NCBI GenBank assembly: GCA_947184155.2
Contig: CAMXCT020001411.1
Span: forward strand, 62,001 to 126,000
Direction of reading: 5' to 3'
Source of the DNA: Cladocopium goreaui
Taxonomy: Eukaryota; Sar; Dinophyceae; Suessiales; Symbiodiniaceae
Length of the DNA stretch: 64,000 bases
Shown: positions 1-14,000 of the stretch, one piece after another
Layout: the number at the start of each line of letters is the position of its first letter
How positions within the stretch are numbered: the first letter of the stretch is position 1
Notes under the pieces: model-generated
What the model saw: the letters and a program-made list of their open reading frames with translations, nothing else
What the model was told of the DNA's origin: nothing
Database searches by the model: none
Position numbers and translations under genes: made by a program

Positions 1-50
1 CGGCAGCAAGAGATCTGTGGCATTGCCTTTTTTGCATTGAAAGGCCTCCA

Positions 51-866
51 ACCACAGAGGACACTCTGCTGAAGGCCTTCCAGGTACCAAACTGCTGTTG
101 AATCTGCAGGGACTTTCAGTTTCCCGTGATTCCAGTTGACCTGGCAGGTCTTTGATTTGGAAGATACTGGGATTATGAGCCGCGATAAATTCAAGGTGTG
201 GGGCTGAGCAGCGGTGTGATGACTGATTTCTTCCTAGACCCTTAGACTTTACGGATTTAATAGATCCACTGGTTAACTGTCATTGTAAATCTAGTCTCGA
301 TATTGCTACGCACTATTCTGAATCTCCGTTTGCTGGATTTGCTTTTGTACTAAGATAGCTAGGGTTTATGCATGTTTATGCATGTTTGTGGATGTTTATA
401 TGTTTATATGTTTATATGTTTATATGTTTATATGTTTATATGTTTATGGATGTTTATGGATGTTTATGGATGTTTATGGATGTTTATGGTAAATATTTCT
501 ACATCTCTATGTTTTTTTCCCACGCCCAACATTTCACTCACCACCTCTTTGGACTTGGCACAATGTTGAAATTCTTGCAGGAAATGCTCACGTCGTTGGG
601 TGATCCGATGCAAGAGCATGAGGCCAAGGACTTGTTTTCTCAGCTGCCTTTGAGATTAGCATTATATATAGATATATTATTATATTATTAGCAGTATTTA
701 GCCCAATTTTATATCAATTATATCATCTTGATCGATGCATTTTGACATTGCTGGGATGCTTAGATGTTGACAGCCATTCGAAAAAAACACCTTCGTTCAC
801 GGCCAGGTGGAGGCGATACTGAAGGAGGCCGAGGTGGATGACAAAGGCCGCTCAACAACTATGTGA
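51..866 (+). CDS. EF-hand protein, calmodulin / myosin light chain-like, 3' exons (partial)
   Basis: The C-terminal lobe of a Ca-binding EF-hand protein can be read over four exons; the 5' part lies outside the window. Exon at about 58-90 reads TTEDTLLKAFQ. A GT-AG intron leads to 151-196, VFDLEDTGIMSRDKFK, an EF loop-like stretch. A second GT-AG intron ends at 570, and 571-640 reads EMLTSLGDPMQEHEAKDLF. A last exon near 807-866 reads VEAILKEAEVDDKGR before TGA. The order (helix, loop, helix, then a second pseudo-EF hand) matches the C-terminal half of calmodulin and myosin regulatory light chains. The loop has D at position 1 but lacks the glutamate at 12, so Ca binding may be lost. The very end is uncertain: another frame gives LNNYVSD before TGA. 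Whether it is a light chain or a calmodulin-like protein cannot be settled here. Confidence 0.6.
366..487. repeat. Short tandem repeat, TGTTTATRTR type
   Basis: Repeats of tgtttatatg and tgtttatgga run through the second intron of the EF-hand gene. The unit is about 10 bp. It creates open frames of low-complexity residues that are not genes. Confidence 0.85.
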
Positions 867-2078
867 GCGATTGATCAAACCCAGTTTATAAACAGTCAGG
901 GGGTCCAGAACAGTGATAAAATGATATGATAGAATATGACATAATTTTCGAGTTATCAAACCTTTTTGACTTTTGATATGGCCTCATTAAGAAGAAAAAT
1001 GCACTTTGTCCACGCACACAGAAGGTCTCTTCGACTACAAAGCCCTGGCCAAGCGCCTTTGTGAGGGACCAAAGCGTATCCCCGATATGCCGTGAATTTC
1101 GATTTCTGTCTAACATGTTGATGTGCCAGCAAGTCTCACAATGGCACTGAGAAACGAGCTATCAATGCCGTGAATGCAAGAAATCAAAGCAGCTGAGTGG
1201 CGTGTTGAATTGCATGATAATTGATCAGCAAAGAAAGCGGAATTGGATATTTACCACAGTTGAGGCACCCGGAAAACAATGCATGGTTAAGTTAAGAGTA
1301 AAAATGCTTAGAACTAGTGGATCACGATCTTTAGTTTGACCTGTAGCCTATAGCCCTTTCATTTCTTATTGGTTTCACACTCAATTTGATCTCGTCACGC
1401 CAGCAGCTGTGTCGCGTGTTTCACTCCCGTCCGCGGGCTGCATTCGAATCTGTCGAGCCTTGGAACTCGGCGTCAAAATGGAACTGGAACTGCGAGTCTT
1501 TGATGCTGTCAGCGAGACTGAGACTCTGAAATTTGGGTAGCTGCCCGTGTTGTTTCCCAGTGAGCTCGCGCCGCTGAAGCCCTGATACCTTGTCAAATCA
1601 TGAAACCATACGTAGCAGCCGCAAATCTGACAAAAACCAAAGAAACTAGAAGCTATTTGTACAGGTGGTCGCGACCAGATATAAACAAACATATGCATAT
1701 ATCATATATACATAATACAGGATTTCTCTATCTTGGGTTTTGATGGAGATTTTGTCAGCAGTCCATTGGGCAAATTTTGGCAAGACAAATTGTAGAACAG
1801 ATTGGACATTGCCACGGAAGGTTTGCATAGCAACATCTAAATGGATGGGAAGTCACCACAACTTTGATACCTTCGTTGCTTGACTTGCAAAGCCTGAGTC
1901 CTGAGCAGATGACTTGGTTTGCGGCCCACATTGTGTCATGTCAACTTTGGCCTGCTCGGCCTGGTGAACTGGTCATCAGAAATACACCAGAAATGCGATG
2001 AGTCGATGAGAACTTGATCCAGACATATCCAGACATGGCTCTGATGGGCAGCCTTAAATTCACGGTTTGAGCCGAGCC
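867..2078. other. Spacer between EF-hand and XRN genes
   Basis: No exon with recognisable homology was found on either strand. The minus-strand open frames at 886-1116, 1381-1698 and 1941-2207 have no motif and no start context, so I treat them as chance. The promoter and any trans-splice acceptor of the XRN gene should lie near the 3' end, but no complete spliced-leader relic is visible. Confidence 0.5.
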
Positions 2079-5000
2079 ATGGGAGTTCCTGGCTTCTACC
2101 GCTGGGCTGTCAGGAGGGTGCCATACCTCCGGGCCAAAAGTTGTGGCTTGCCATATGAGTTCGATAATTTGCAGCTCGGCTCTGGAAAGCATCATTCTAT
2201 TACACATATTACAACAAATATTACAAATTTTTGTAGGGTTTCAGCTCGGTTTCCTGTAAATTTTTGTTTCAACTAATGGATTGGCAGCTGGGATCGTCCT
2301 TGATTTTCTAGATGTGTTCGCGCCTTTTTCCGCAAATGATTCGAGGTACCTTGATTTCAATGGGGTTGTGCATGGCTGCGTGAATGACTGGAGCCTTCAA
2401 GAACACGAAGAATTTCTCTTCCGCTTGGTCGAGGTGAGTATTTCCCGAATGCGTAGCAAGGGTTCCCGTTTCACTCTGGGGGTCTGGGGGTTCAGAGTGT
2501 GTTCGCTCGACGTTGCGTCCGCGTCCGCAACCGTTCGCAACCGTTCGCAACCGTCCGCAACCGTTCGTACGAACTCCGTATGGCCGTGCCTATGGGAAGT
2601 TTTGCAGAGGTGGTCATTTTTGGAGGTTTCAGACGTGTCGTTGCTTCGTTTCGCGTGGCAGGCGTGGCACTTTGTGACATTCAGACGTGTTTTGCAACGT
2701 GTTGAATATCGTTTTGCGTGGCAGGCGCAATGCTTTTGTGACGTTTTTAGAAGATGTGTTGCAGTTTTCGTGGCAGGCGCAGCACTTTGGACGTGTCCAT
2801 CGTCATTTTTCGTGGCAGGCGCAGCACTTTAGACGTGTCCTGTTGCGTGTTTTTTGTAAATCGCATTGGCAGGGCTGCGTCAAGTGGCGACAAGGTGCAA
2901 ATTCCGTGGCAGGCGTGGCATTTTCTGACATGTGCTGAAAATTGACGGAAGTCTCGCACGAAACATTGATTTTGAGGTTGCAAATTTTCAGGTTCTAAGG
3001 AAAACTCATAGGAAAACGTCGATTTTGAAGCTGCAAAGTGTCAAAATTGGAGGAAGTCTCGTACGAAATGCTCGTTTTGGTGCTCCCACGTGTCTCGTCT
3101 CAAGTCTCTGGTTTTCCCGTGGCTTCGCCGTGTCTATGGGGGAAGCTGCAAAACCTGTCCTTTTGTTATGTTGCCAACTGTGAAAATCGCCGGAAGTCTC
3201 GTGCGAAATGCTGTTTTTTCTGCATCCACGTGTCTTGTCGCGAGTCGCTGATTTTCCTGTGGTGTCGCCGTGTCTATGGGGGAAGCCGCAAAACCTGACC
3301 TTTTCGAATGTTTCCACGCAGGTTGTCATGTCGTTTTGCGTGGCAGGCGTGGCACTTTGTGACATTCGAACCTGTTTGATAACGTGTCGAAAATGTCAAA
3401 ATTGGAGGAAGTCTCGCACGAAATGCTCGTTTTTCTCATCCACGTGTCTTGTCTCGAGTCGCTGGTTTTCCTGTGGCGTCGCCGTGTCTATGGGGGAAGC
3501 TCCGCACTCCACACTCTACACTTTACACTCCACACTCCACAGTTTACACTTTAGACCCCACACTCTACACTTTACACTCCACACTTTGCACTTTACACTC
3601 CTCACTCCTCACCTGAGACTTTACACTCCACACTCCACACTTTACACTACACTCTACACTTTCCACTCCTCACTCCTCACTCTACACTTTACACTCCACA
3701 CTCTACACTTTACACTCCACACTCCACACTTTACACTACACACTCCTTACTTTACACTCCACACTTCACACTCCACACTTTCCACTCCACACTCCACACT
3801 CAATACTTTACACTCCTCACTCCACACTTTACACTCCTCACTCCTCACCTAAGACTTTACACTCCACACTCCACACTTTACATCACACTCTAGACTTTCC
3901 ACTCCTCACTCCTCACTCTACACTTTACACTCCACACTCCACACTCTACACTTTACACTCCACACTCCACACTTTACACCACACACTCCTTACTTTACAC
4001 TCCACACTTCACACTCCACACTTTCCACTCCACACTCCACACTCTACACTTTACACTCTACACTCCACACTTTACATTTTACACTCCACGCTCTACACAC
4101 CACACTCTACACTTTCCACTCCACATTTCGCACTCCAGACTTTACACTCCACACTTTACACTTTACACTTTACACTCCTCACTCCACACTCTACACTCCA
4201 CACTCCCCACTTTACACACCACACTCCACACTCTACACTTTCCATTCCACACTTCGCACTCCACACTCCACACTTTACTGTGCACTCCACACTCCACACT
4301 TTATACTTTACACTCCTCACTCCACACTCCACACTTTGCACTCCTCACTTTACACTCCACACTCCACACTCTACACACCACACTCTACACTTTCCACTCC
4401 AGACTCCACACTCTACACTTTACGCTCCACACTCCACACTTTACACTTCACACTCCACACTTTCCACTCCACACTTTACACTCCTCACTCCACACTTTAC
4501 ACTCCACACTTTACACTCCTCGCTCCACACTCCACACTTTACACTCCCCTCTCCACACTTTACACTCCTCGCTCCACACTCCACACTTTACACTCCTCAC
4601 TCCACACTTTACACTCCTCGCTCCACACTCCACACTTTACACTCCTCACTCCACACTTTACACTCCTCGCTAAACACTTTACACTCCTCACTCCACACTC
4701 CACAGTTTACACTCCACACTTCACACTCCACACTTTCCACTCCACACTCCACACTCCACACTTTACACTCCACACTCCACACTTTACACTCCTCACTCCA
4801 CACTTTACACTCCACACTTTACACTCCACACTCCACACTTTACACTCCACACTTTACACTCCACACTCTACGCTTTACACTCTACACTATACACTCTACA
4901 CTCCACACTTTACACTTTACACTCCACGCTTTCGACTTTACACTCCTCACTCCACACTTTACACTCCACACTTTACACTCCACACTCCACACTCTACACT

Positions 5001-8000
5001 TTACACTCCATACTCCGCACTCTACACCTTATACTCCGCATTCTACACTTTACACACTCTACACTCCCCACTCCACACTTTACACTCCACACTCCTTACT
5101 TCACACTCCACTCCACACTCCACACTCTACACTTTCCACCCCACACTGCAGACTGGTAACAAGGGAAACATGTACAAGACTGTTCAAATATAAACTATTG
5201 CGGAAAGGTATTGCGCGTGACTCTATAACCATGTGTTTTGACATCTGTGCCATTAACATACGTGTGAGCATTCGGGTTCGTGGGCTTCATCTTGTTTTTT
5301 TCATCATAACCTCTTGAGAAAAGACTGTGAAATTACCAGGCATTCACTGCATTCACTGCATTCACGCAAAGATTTCTCCATTGGTTGACCATTGTCGTGA
5401 GACCTTGAGCATCTTGAGCAAAGAGATGGCTCAGAGATTTCTTGGACAGGCTCAGCTCGCAGTTCTGCTTTCCATCGTCAGCCCGAAGGTGGGTGAACTC
5501 CCAAAACTCCCAAGCAATGAGTTTTTGTGAATCTTTTCCCCCCTTTTATTATTTTTTATTCATCAAGTTGCGATGGAAAGTTGAAAAATGTTTGAAAAAT
5601 TGAATCTTGAGATTTGCTTGAAAAAGTACCAGCAGTGGTCGGTTGGACCAAATCATCCCCTTGTGGGCCACCAGGTGCTGCTCTACATCGCCCTGGATGG
5701 CGTTGCGCCCCGGGCCAAGATGAACCAGCAGCGGTCCAGGTGGTAACTTCAGTCGATGATGCGGGGGATGTTGGGGATGTTGGTTTGAAAGTTGGTTTGA
5801 AAACCAGCAATCCAGCCAGTAACCCAATCAGTTGGTTTGGAATCTGCTGGATTGAACATGGTGTAAGCCAGGAATGGTCACACCTAAGATCTTGAAACAG
5901 ACGCCATCGATGTTCATTTGTTCGGGGATTGGGAGGCGTTTTCGCAAAGCTCAAGAGACGGACGCAGCAGATGGCCTGGATTCTGTGATCGAGACCTTTG
6001 CCTATGCCTTAGCCATGATTCTTTTGGAAAGATTGGGAAGCTTGGTGGGCCCATGGGGGCCCATGGATACAAGGATCGAAATGCGATCACTCCAGGGTGC
6101 TGATCTGAGTCAATGCGGAGATCATCCATTAGGGCAGCACATATTTGGCGTTTGTTCTGGTCCCCAAAGTCCCCAACAGCTGGCGCAGCTGGCCACATCA
6201 AGGACTCCTTTCATGCAGCGCTTGTCGGATCGACTTCGGCGCTGGGCGGAAGCCCAGGCGTCCAACGACCTCCAGGGGGTGACCATTGTGATCTCTTGTG
6301 ATCGAGACCCAGGCAGGGCGCACAGGACTTGCATGCAGCGAGTTCGGAATAATGTAGGTATGAATAGGTATGGAGTTTGATGGAGTTTTTCTCCTGCTTT
6401 CTGGTTGTGGTACTGTATCCCATAACCAGGTTGTGACCACCATGAAGTCTCATCAGTTCTGACTCCTGGGATGCACATCAAAATGTTGGTGTGTTGCTGC
6501 CGGATGTGTCACGAGGTGAGGGTGAGCACAAGATCATGAATGTGATCCGAAATCATCCAGAGCACACGCACTGCCTTTGTAGCAACGATGCAGTTTCTTG
6601 GCTATGAATTTCTCTTGGTGTCCATCGATGCGGTGCTGCTGTGCATTCGATGCTTCAAGATCCAAGGATTTGGTCTTTTTGGGTCTGGTATGCAGATCTG
6701 AGCATGTCTACTTGCTGCGCACGAAACCCAACTATGAGAAGAAAGTTCGCCCGGAGTCCGTTGCTCAGGACCTGCTGACATTTGCGTTGGGTCACGTGAC
6801 TCAACATCTATAATTGGGTTCCAAAATTGTCAATATAGCCAATATTCATGAAGGTTTGTGGCCGAACCTGCACGAATTCCTATGTCCTGGTCAAAGTTTG
6901 GGGCGTGTTTTAGCCTTCCTCTTGGACGATGTAGGACTCTGATCAGCGAGAACCTCTGTTGGAAGGCGCCTCACAACCGGCTATTGAGGAGCGGCAAGGG
7001 CTGGTGAGAGTTGGTCAGCAGGTCGGGGATGTAGCGAGCATACTTCAAAAGTCAAACATCATGAGGGCCGGCAGCGGGGGCGGAAAGCAGGAGGGCCGAT
7101 GAGGATTTGGCTATGGATCAATACCTATTAATACCATTTTTAGTGGGATGAACATCCATTTACCAGCTATTTTGATGTTCACCAGGGGTACAAGGTTTTG
7201 ACACACTGCCATTTGACGTGAAACAGGTTGCCGCAAGTGCTTTTGCAGAGTATGTAAGGGTGGCAAATTTGAGGTTGCAACCAGAAACATTGAGCATGCG
7301 AGCATGGAAACTGGCGTATTGAAGGCCTTAGGACTTAGGAAAAGTCGGCATCGAATCCCGCTCCTGCTGTTTGCTGAACTTGTGCAGCTGATTGACACTG
7401 GCCGATTTGGATTCTCACCGGTGTTGCCCGGGAAGCTGCCAGGACTACGAAATGCTGAGCATCGTGGCCCTTCGTGCTTGGTTATGCAGCCAGTTTCCAG
7501 ATTGCATCCCGTGGTGGCCTCAGTTCGTTTTTGGCACCGTATAGCTGACGAATGGTGGTATAATGCTGCTCATCCCTATTCCCGCCTTGGATGACGACCG
7601 CGAATGATTACAGTATTCTTGGGATGGGTTGACCACCAGCAGAAAAAAAAGTAGGTTGAAACAGCGCTGCAAAGGCATCGATTGTTGGCTGATTTCGTGG
7701 CGATGTGCTGCCTGGTCGGGAATGATTTCCTGTTGCTTGCCTAAAGTCGTCAGTGGCAACTGTGCATGGCATTCTTGTATATTCTTGTGAGAGCCATTTC
7801 ATTGCGTGAATGACACATGTCCGATTCGAACATTTGACAAACCAATATTTCTGGACCTCACGTGGTTCCACCTTTTCCGAGGCCACACATGGCAGCGCTC
7901 GACATCTACGACGGGGGTTTGGATAAACTACTGGCGGCTTATTATCAGCTGCATCCCGCTCAGAATGGGCGACTTGGAATGGTAGATTTCGGACACATGC

Positions 8001-11000
8001 CCTGGTCGAAAACCATGCAAATGGGGAACAGGCATGGGCGTATGTGTCATGAAGATTCATTGGAAAAAAGTGAGTTTGTCATTTCCCGCAATCTTGGATG
8101 CGCAGAGAATCTTCCACTTGTAGAGTGTCGTTTCCCAATGGTGAAGGTGCCGGCCATTTTCCATGGTTTAGTCAACCACGGAACGTCAGCGGGTGATGAC
8201 CAGTTCATGGTCTATAGACCCAAAGTATTTGACCAAACAAAAAACAATGCTGGCTCAGATTCCCATGTCAGTGGGGCTCTACATCAGCGCTACGTCAAGC
8301 AAATTGACATAGACATTGCGAACCTATATTTTTTCTGTGAAAACGATTTCTTTTTGGGTTGAAGGAGGGTAAGAGATTCCACATGGTTTTGATATTTTTT
8401 GTAGGCTACTTGGTTGGCATTGGTAAGTGAATCATAACCCCAATTAATTTCTAACCGGACTTTAGAATCCTATTTACCCTACTCATAACTGGGGTTACAA
8501 CCCACTTACCAACAGGGATGAACCGCTGAGTACCTTCCATTTCTGTTGTTTGCAGTGGAAGGTTCCTGCGCCTCAAGTGATCCCCTGGTGAGGTATTTGA
8601 CACGAGAAGACTTGACCCTGGAGTTGCCACGTTGGTCTGGCCTGCTCGAGCAAGTGGCGCAGGAGAAACGACATGTGGGTCTTGGTCCAGACATGGGTTC
8701 TACTGGATTTTTTGACTGTCTGATTTTTCTCTGTTTTTTTGAAGTTATATTCTTTAGGTATTTGGATCGGGAAGATTAGGTTTTAAATGGAGAGAATCAG
8801 GAACACTGGATTATTTACAAACTTTTCCAGCTGGAAGTGCGAAAAAACGAATGATATATCCGAGTTTGTCCAAAGTTGACGATGGGGATGACATTTATGA
8901 ACCCTGTTTGCACCATTCTTTTTTTAAAAGCAAACAAAGATCGGGACATCAAGCGGTGAGGAGAGCATATGATTTGACCAACAAGAATGCTGATACAATC
9001 AACGCTGATGGGGAATCAGCAGTTGATTGAGGATCACCTTCAAATCAACGTACTTTGATGATTGATGTATTGCGGTCCTTTAGTCTGCAAGAAATGAAAT
9101 GTATCGTTTTTGGGGGTTTCCCGCAGGATGAATGCGAATTGCTGCTGGACCTGGTGGGTCTTGGTTTGGGACCAAAGCAGCTCCCCTACCGGGGCCCTGG
9201 ACCTCCACCGGTGGATTGGGATGGTTTGTCAGTGGCGGTGTGGAATGTGCCACGCAAGACCACGCTGGAAGAAATCCTGGTGACTTGGTGGTGACACTTG
9301 TGACACTTCCATGCTGGAAAGTAGCAGTGGGGGTCCAAAAGAATCCAAAACATAGGCATCAAGTGTCCCATCTTTTTGGGGACAGACAATGAGCAGCACA
9401 TGAAACAAATGTTGGTCGCCATTGGTCATCTCAGGCTGCCATGACCAGGCAAGGCTGTGAGGTTCGAAGTGCTCATCGAGTTAAACAGCAGAAAGGCAGC
9501 TCTGGTTGACATTTGCTGACACGAGTCATAGCAGAAGAAGACGACATAATGACATGGCAGAACCTTTGCATGAGCATGTATTCCTACATTTTGGTGCCAG
9601 AAAATTTGGGAAACATCCTTGCAACGTGTGCATTGTGGCAGGCGCATCCTGGCTGGTCCATTTCTGCGATGCAAAGTCAGCAGTGGACACACTGGTGTCC
9701 ACCCGGCGAATCGAAACCCAGCGCTTGCAGGTGTGGAGTTGGTGGTTTTTGAACCGTGGAATCATTGTTACTGCAAAGCTTTTTTTTCTGCTTTGATGTG
9801 GATATCTCGCCATATCATGCCATATCTATATCTCCACCTCTGACCCTTATCCATTGAATCCGAACACATACCTATCATAAAATAATGATATGTAACAATA
9901 CAAATAAATAAATGAATGAATATATATATAACAATAATGATAATAATAATAAATAACGGCATCATATCATCATCGTACCATCATATCATATCACATATCC
10001 ATCATTCTCCCTGTTGAACACTTGACACCTTGGCGCCGCAGTTGACCTGGGTGAAGCCCGACACCTTGGAGTTGGAAGATCCGCAGCCGGCTTCGGCCTT
10101 TCAGGTGGGGCCCTGGGGCTACTGTTGGGGTCAAGATTTGTGTCACTTGGAGGAAACCAGATATCATGGAATTGGATGATGGGAATTTTTTTATCCGGAA
10201 AACCCATTAATTTGATGGTAAAAACCCATGGGTTTCCGGTTCAGATTTTCCCGACTAAACCAATCCAATGAAGATATTTTAAGTGAGGAATATCCACCAA
10301 CTTCGGAGCATCGACACCTGGGTATATGGCCATGAACAGACGTGATTTGGAAGCCACAAGAGCGCTCAGGTGGCTGAGTGGCAACCTGTACTTCATAAGG
10401 CAGTGCGAGAGAGCTTTGAGTTCTGGCTCTTTGGCTTCAGAAATGCTGCTGTCAGTCGAACCTGGCTGGGAAATCATCTTTTTTTGTGACGGAAATCTTT
10501 CAACCAGAGGGTTTTCTAGTGCCAAGTGACGTTCCCAACTGGAATCTACTCTGGCGCTCCTAAGTTGCCACTTACAGAAACCAAAGGTCCTACCCGCTAG
10601 AAGAATTGCCCCAAAAAATAGGTGTTCTTTTGATGTCGGGTATAGTTTCAAGAGAGATGGATATTGTTGTCTGAACCCTCTCATCCAGGTTGGGTCCAAA
10701 CAACTTGCCCAAAGATGCATTTCTGCGGCGGCACGTGCGAAAGCGTCGGGACGCTGCAAGCGGCAAATCAGATACCCTGTGCACATGACATGTGTGTTGT
10801 ACCCAGGGGTGTAAACACAAATGGCTTGCTGGAAGATCCATCGTTTCCAGGTGATTCACCTATGAAGAATTCTCATTGAGGTTGAATTTCACAGAGGGAG
10901 CCCCTAAAATTGCATGGTTTTTTCCGGAAAACATGTGTTGTTCTAGTGCTTTTTTTGGGGTGCCCAGGTAACTGACTGCCCAATTGATCCCCAGTTCATC

Positions 11001-14000
11001 TCTGATAGTTGGTGCCTGGTAGTAGGCTTTACTAGCCGGATTTCGTTAGCATTATGATCATTAGGGATTATGATCATTATTGGTAAGAATAACCCCCAAC
11101 CATAAACCATGTTTAGTACATCCCCATAGAGAAGCATCAACCTCATCATTGGTCAACCCAATGACACAACCCCGCCATTTGGGGATGGTTTAGAACCCCA
11201 GCCACTTATGGCACATGTGGGGATTGTTTATCATGTATCATTCGGTTTACCACATGAATCCAAAAATGGATCAGCATCCCTAATAGTTACAGCAGATGTT
11301 AAGCTAACTGGAAACTTCAGACTTTGAAGCCCCAATACCGCAAACATTCATAAACCATCCCCATTGGGCCCCTTTGAACGTTTCCAGTTGTTTCGGTAAC
11401 GCCTTGGAACGAAACAGACCCGAGGATCGCTTCGTCCCCCTGCGCGTCTTCGCGATGTTCCGACGGCTTCGGGTGTGGATGCAGGATCTGACACAACTGG
11501 CGGAGGTGGCTTGGCTGTGAGATGGCACTTGGTGAGATAAATGGCCAAAGTTGATGGATTTCCCCTGATTTTTCAAGGGAAAAAAGCTCAAGTTGATGGG
11601 TCATAAACAGCACCTACTGAAGGCAATGACTGATCCTTGGCCCGCCCGGATGCTGCCGCAGCCACGAGGTGTTGAGGAGCTCAACGCTCTTAGATATCGA
11701 GGGCGAAGGTCGACAAGCCATGGTCCGGAGGAAAGAAGATTACAGCCGAAGAGCGGATGAGACTGAAGATCAGGCTGGGTTTCATTATTAACCATATTCA
11801 CTAATCACCATTATTAATCATCATACGACATCCTCAGGCCGAGCGGCAAAATGCTTGCCTGGAGCTTCTGGCAGCTGGTCGAAATGTGTCTTGAAAGCAT
11901 TGGAAGAACTGGGCGAACGGAGACAGGTCCTTTCGTCAAAAATTCATACAGTATCCATCATGAAAGGGAACTATGTTATGTATTGTTATAAAAGATGGTT
12001 GGTACTTGGTACCAATTTGCCCCGCAATCCAGAAGACGTGGATGCATAGTGAATATCTATCAAGACTCCAGTAGAAGCCTGCTGACATATCACCGAGCAC
12101 AATGACTAGGCATCGCTGACTGCAGTCTTGGTCATGTGCTATGAAGTCTTGTTGGTTCGAGTCGTCAAAATAACATAGCTCTGAAAAGGGGGTAAGACCC
12201 AAGGATCGTTTGTATACACGACGAAGCGAGCCAGGAAGTATCATGTCGAGGAGACAGCTATATATATATTATATAATTATATATATGGTAATATATAGTT
12301 TGTAGTCTATATCTATATACTATCTACATACTTCATACACTATGTAGTCTAACAAAAACACTTGTACAATGTATTTTCAAACACATATTTACGCCCATTT
12401 TTCATTTCCAGCACAATCTATCCACAGAGGTCGAGGCCGTTCAGAAGCTGCTTCCTGAATACAACACGCGTTACGGGGGTCCCGTGGCTGCTGGCTCGCC
12501 GCCCAGCGACGATGCCGATGCGGTCATGCCTGGGGCCAAGGACATTTTAGGGACTCTTGGGGAAGTGCACCAGATGCCACGAAGCCGTACCAAGCGGTGT
12601 GCCACCAAGGCAACATAGAAGTATCGCCTTCCTCACTGGAATCGAATGGGCCCTGCTCTTAGCTGTGAGATTCTGTGAGTCATCAGATTTTTTTGGTGGA
12701 AGATCGTCCACAGAATTTGTAGTGAAGAGATAATCTATTGACTTGAAGTAAGATCAGGAGATTCAACTCCGCAGTTTTTCACATTGCCAGAAGTTGGATG
12801 CAGAGACTCAGGTGTTGCACTACTACGTGGAAGGCTGCTCTTCTTGGTCCTGGTTTTACCCTGCGCACTATCCGCCTCTCTGTGCTGCTGGGACCATCAT
12901 ACCTTGGAGCGATGCTTGTTGCTTCGAATCTCCACATCCATCATGGTGAATATCCCCATTGCTGGCGGTTCAACTGATATCCATATTAGTTGGTTCCATG
13001 GTTGGACCAATCTTCAGCTATCCGCTATTGAAGCTAATCCCGGAATAAAGCCAGTTGGTTTTAGTCTTTGCCATGAAAATAGTGGAAGTCCAAGAGTCAT
13101 CAACCCATTTTATACATGTATATAATATATATATATAAATAAATATTCTTATATACATGTACATATATGTATATACTTATATACATATGTATACATGGTG
13201 GGCTGGATAGTACAATGTGACACCGCCTCAAGCAGTGATCCCAAGGCAGGCCTCGCCTTTGTGACCAGCATTCCCCGGCCACCCTTGGATGCGCCCGGAG
13301 GACCCAGCGGTTTTTTTTCCCTGGGGAGCTGCAATTTGAATTAAATAATTCCAGTAGATATTCATATTGGATCTTCCTACTAGATATTCCCATTACGAGT
13401 ATATAGATATTCCCAATATACATAGATGTTCACATCATTAGATATTTTCCTTATATCATATATATATAATAATATATGATATATATAATAGATAATACAT
13501 ATATACATATATACATATATAATGTAATATAATGTAATATAATATAATATATGTAATAATATATATATATAATAATAATACTAATAATAATAATAAAGTA
13601 TATAATATCATATAATATGATATGATATAATAGAATATGATATGATATAATATAATATAACATAATATAATATAATATAATATAATATGATATAATGAGA
13701 TATAATAAATATAGTAATAAATAAATACACACATATATATATATGATATAAATGCTTCCATTCGATGTTTCCATTGGTTGGTTCCCATTGCCCCGAGGCC
13801 CGTGGCCCCCGAGCTCCAACTGTTGGCGGTGCTGCCGGCGCAGAGCGCGCTGCTGCTGCCAGAGGTGCTGCGGCCCTTGGTGGAGGACGAGCGGCACATG
13901 TCACGTAAAAAAATGGGATTTTTGGAGGTTGGGGTGGTTTGTAATATGGGAACATTAGTATATATATATATGATTATTAATCATGAGAATAAAACTATGA

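Noticed and set aside
2041-2085. Dinoflagellate spliced-leader relic before the XRN start (tttgagccgagcc)
   Set aside because: It does not match the conserved leader; no full or truncated leader sequence was found in the window by eye.
4280-5317. 345- and 285-residue + strand frames rich in STLHTPHF
   Set aside because: Produced by the CACTCC/ACTTT minisatellite, which lacks stop codons in several frames; it lies inside an XRN intron.
6598-6660. Reading YEFLLVSIDAVLLCIR as an XRN exon
   Set aside because: The GT-AG intron 6593-6666 joins the two halves of the conserved NDADLVFLGL block in frame, so this stretch is intronic.
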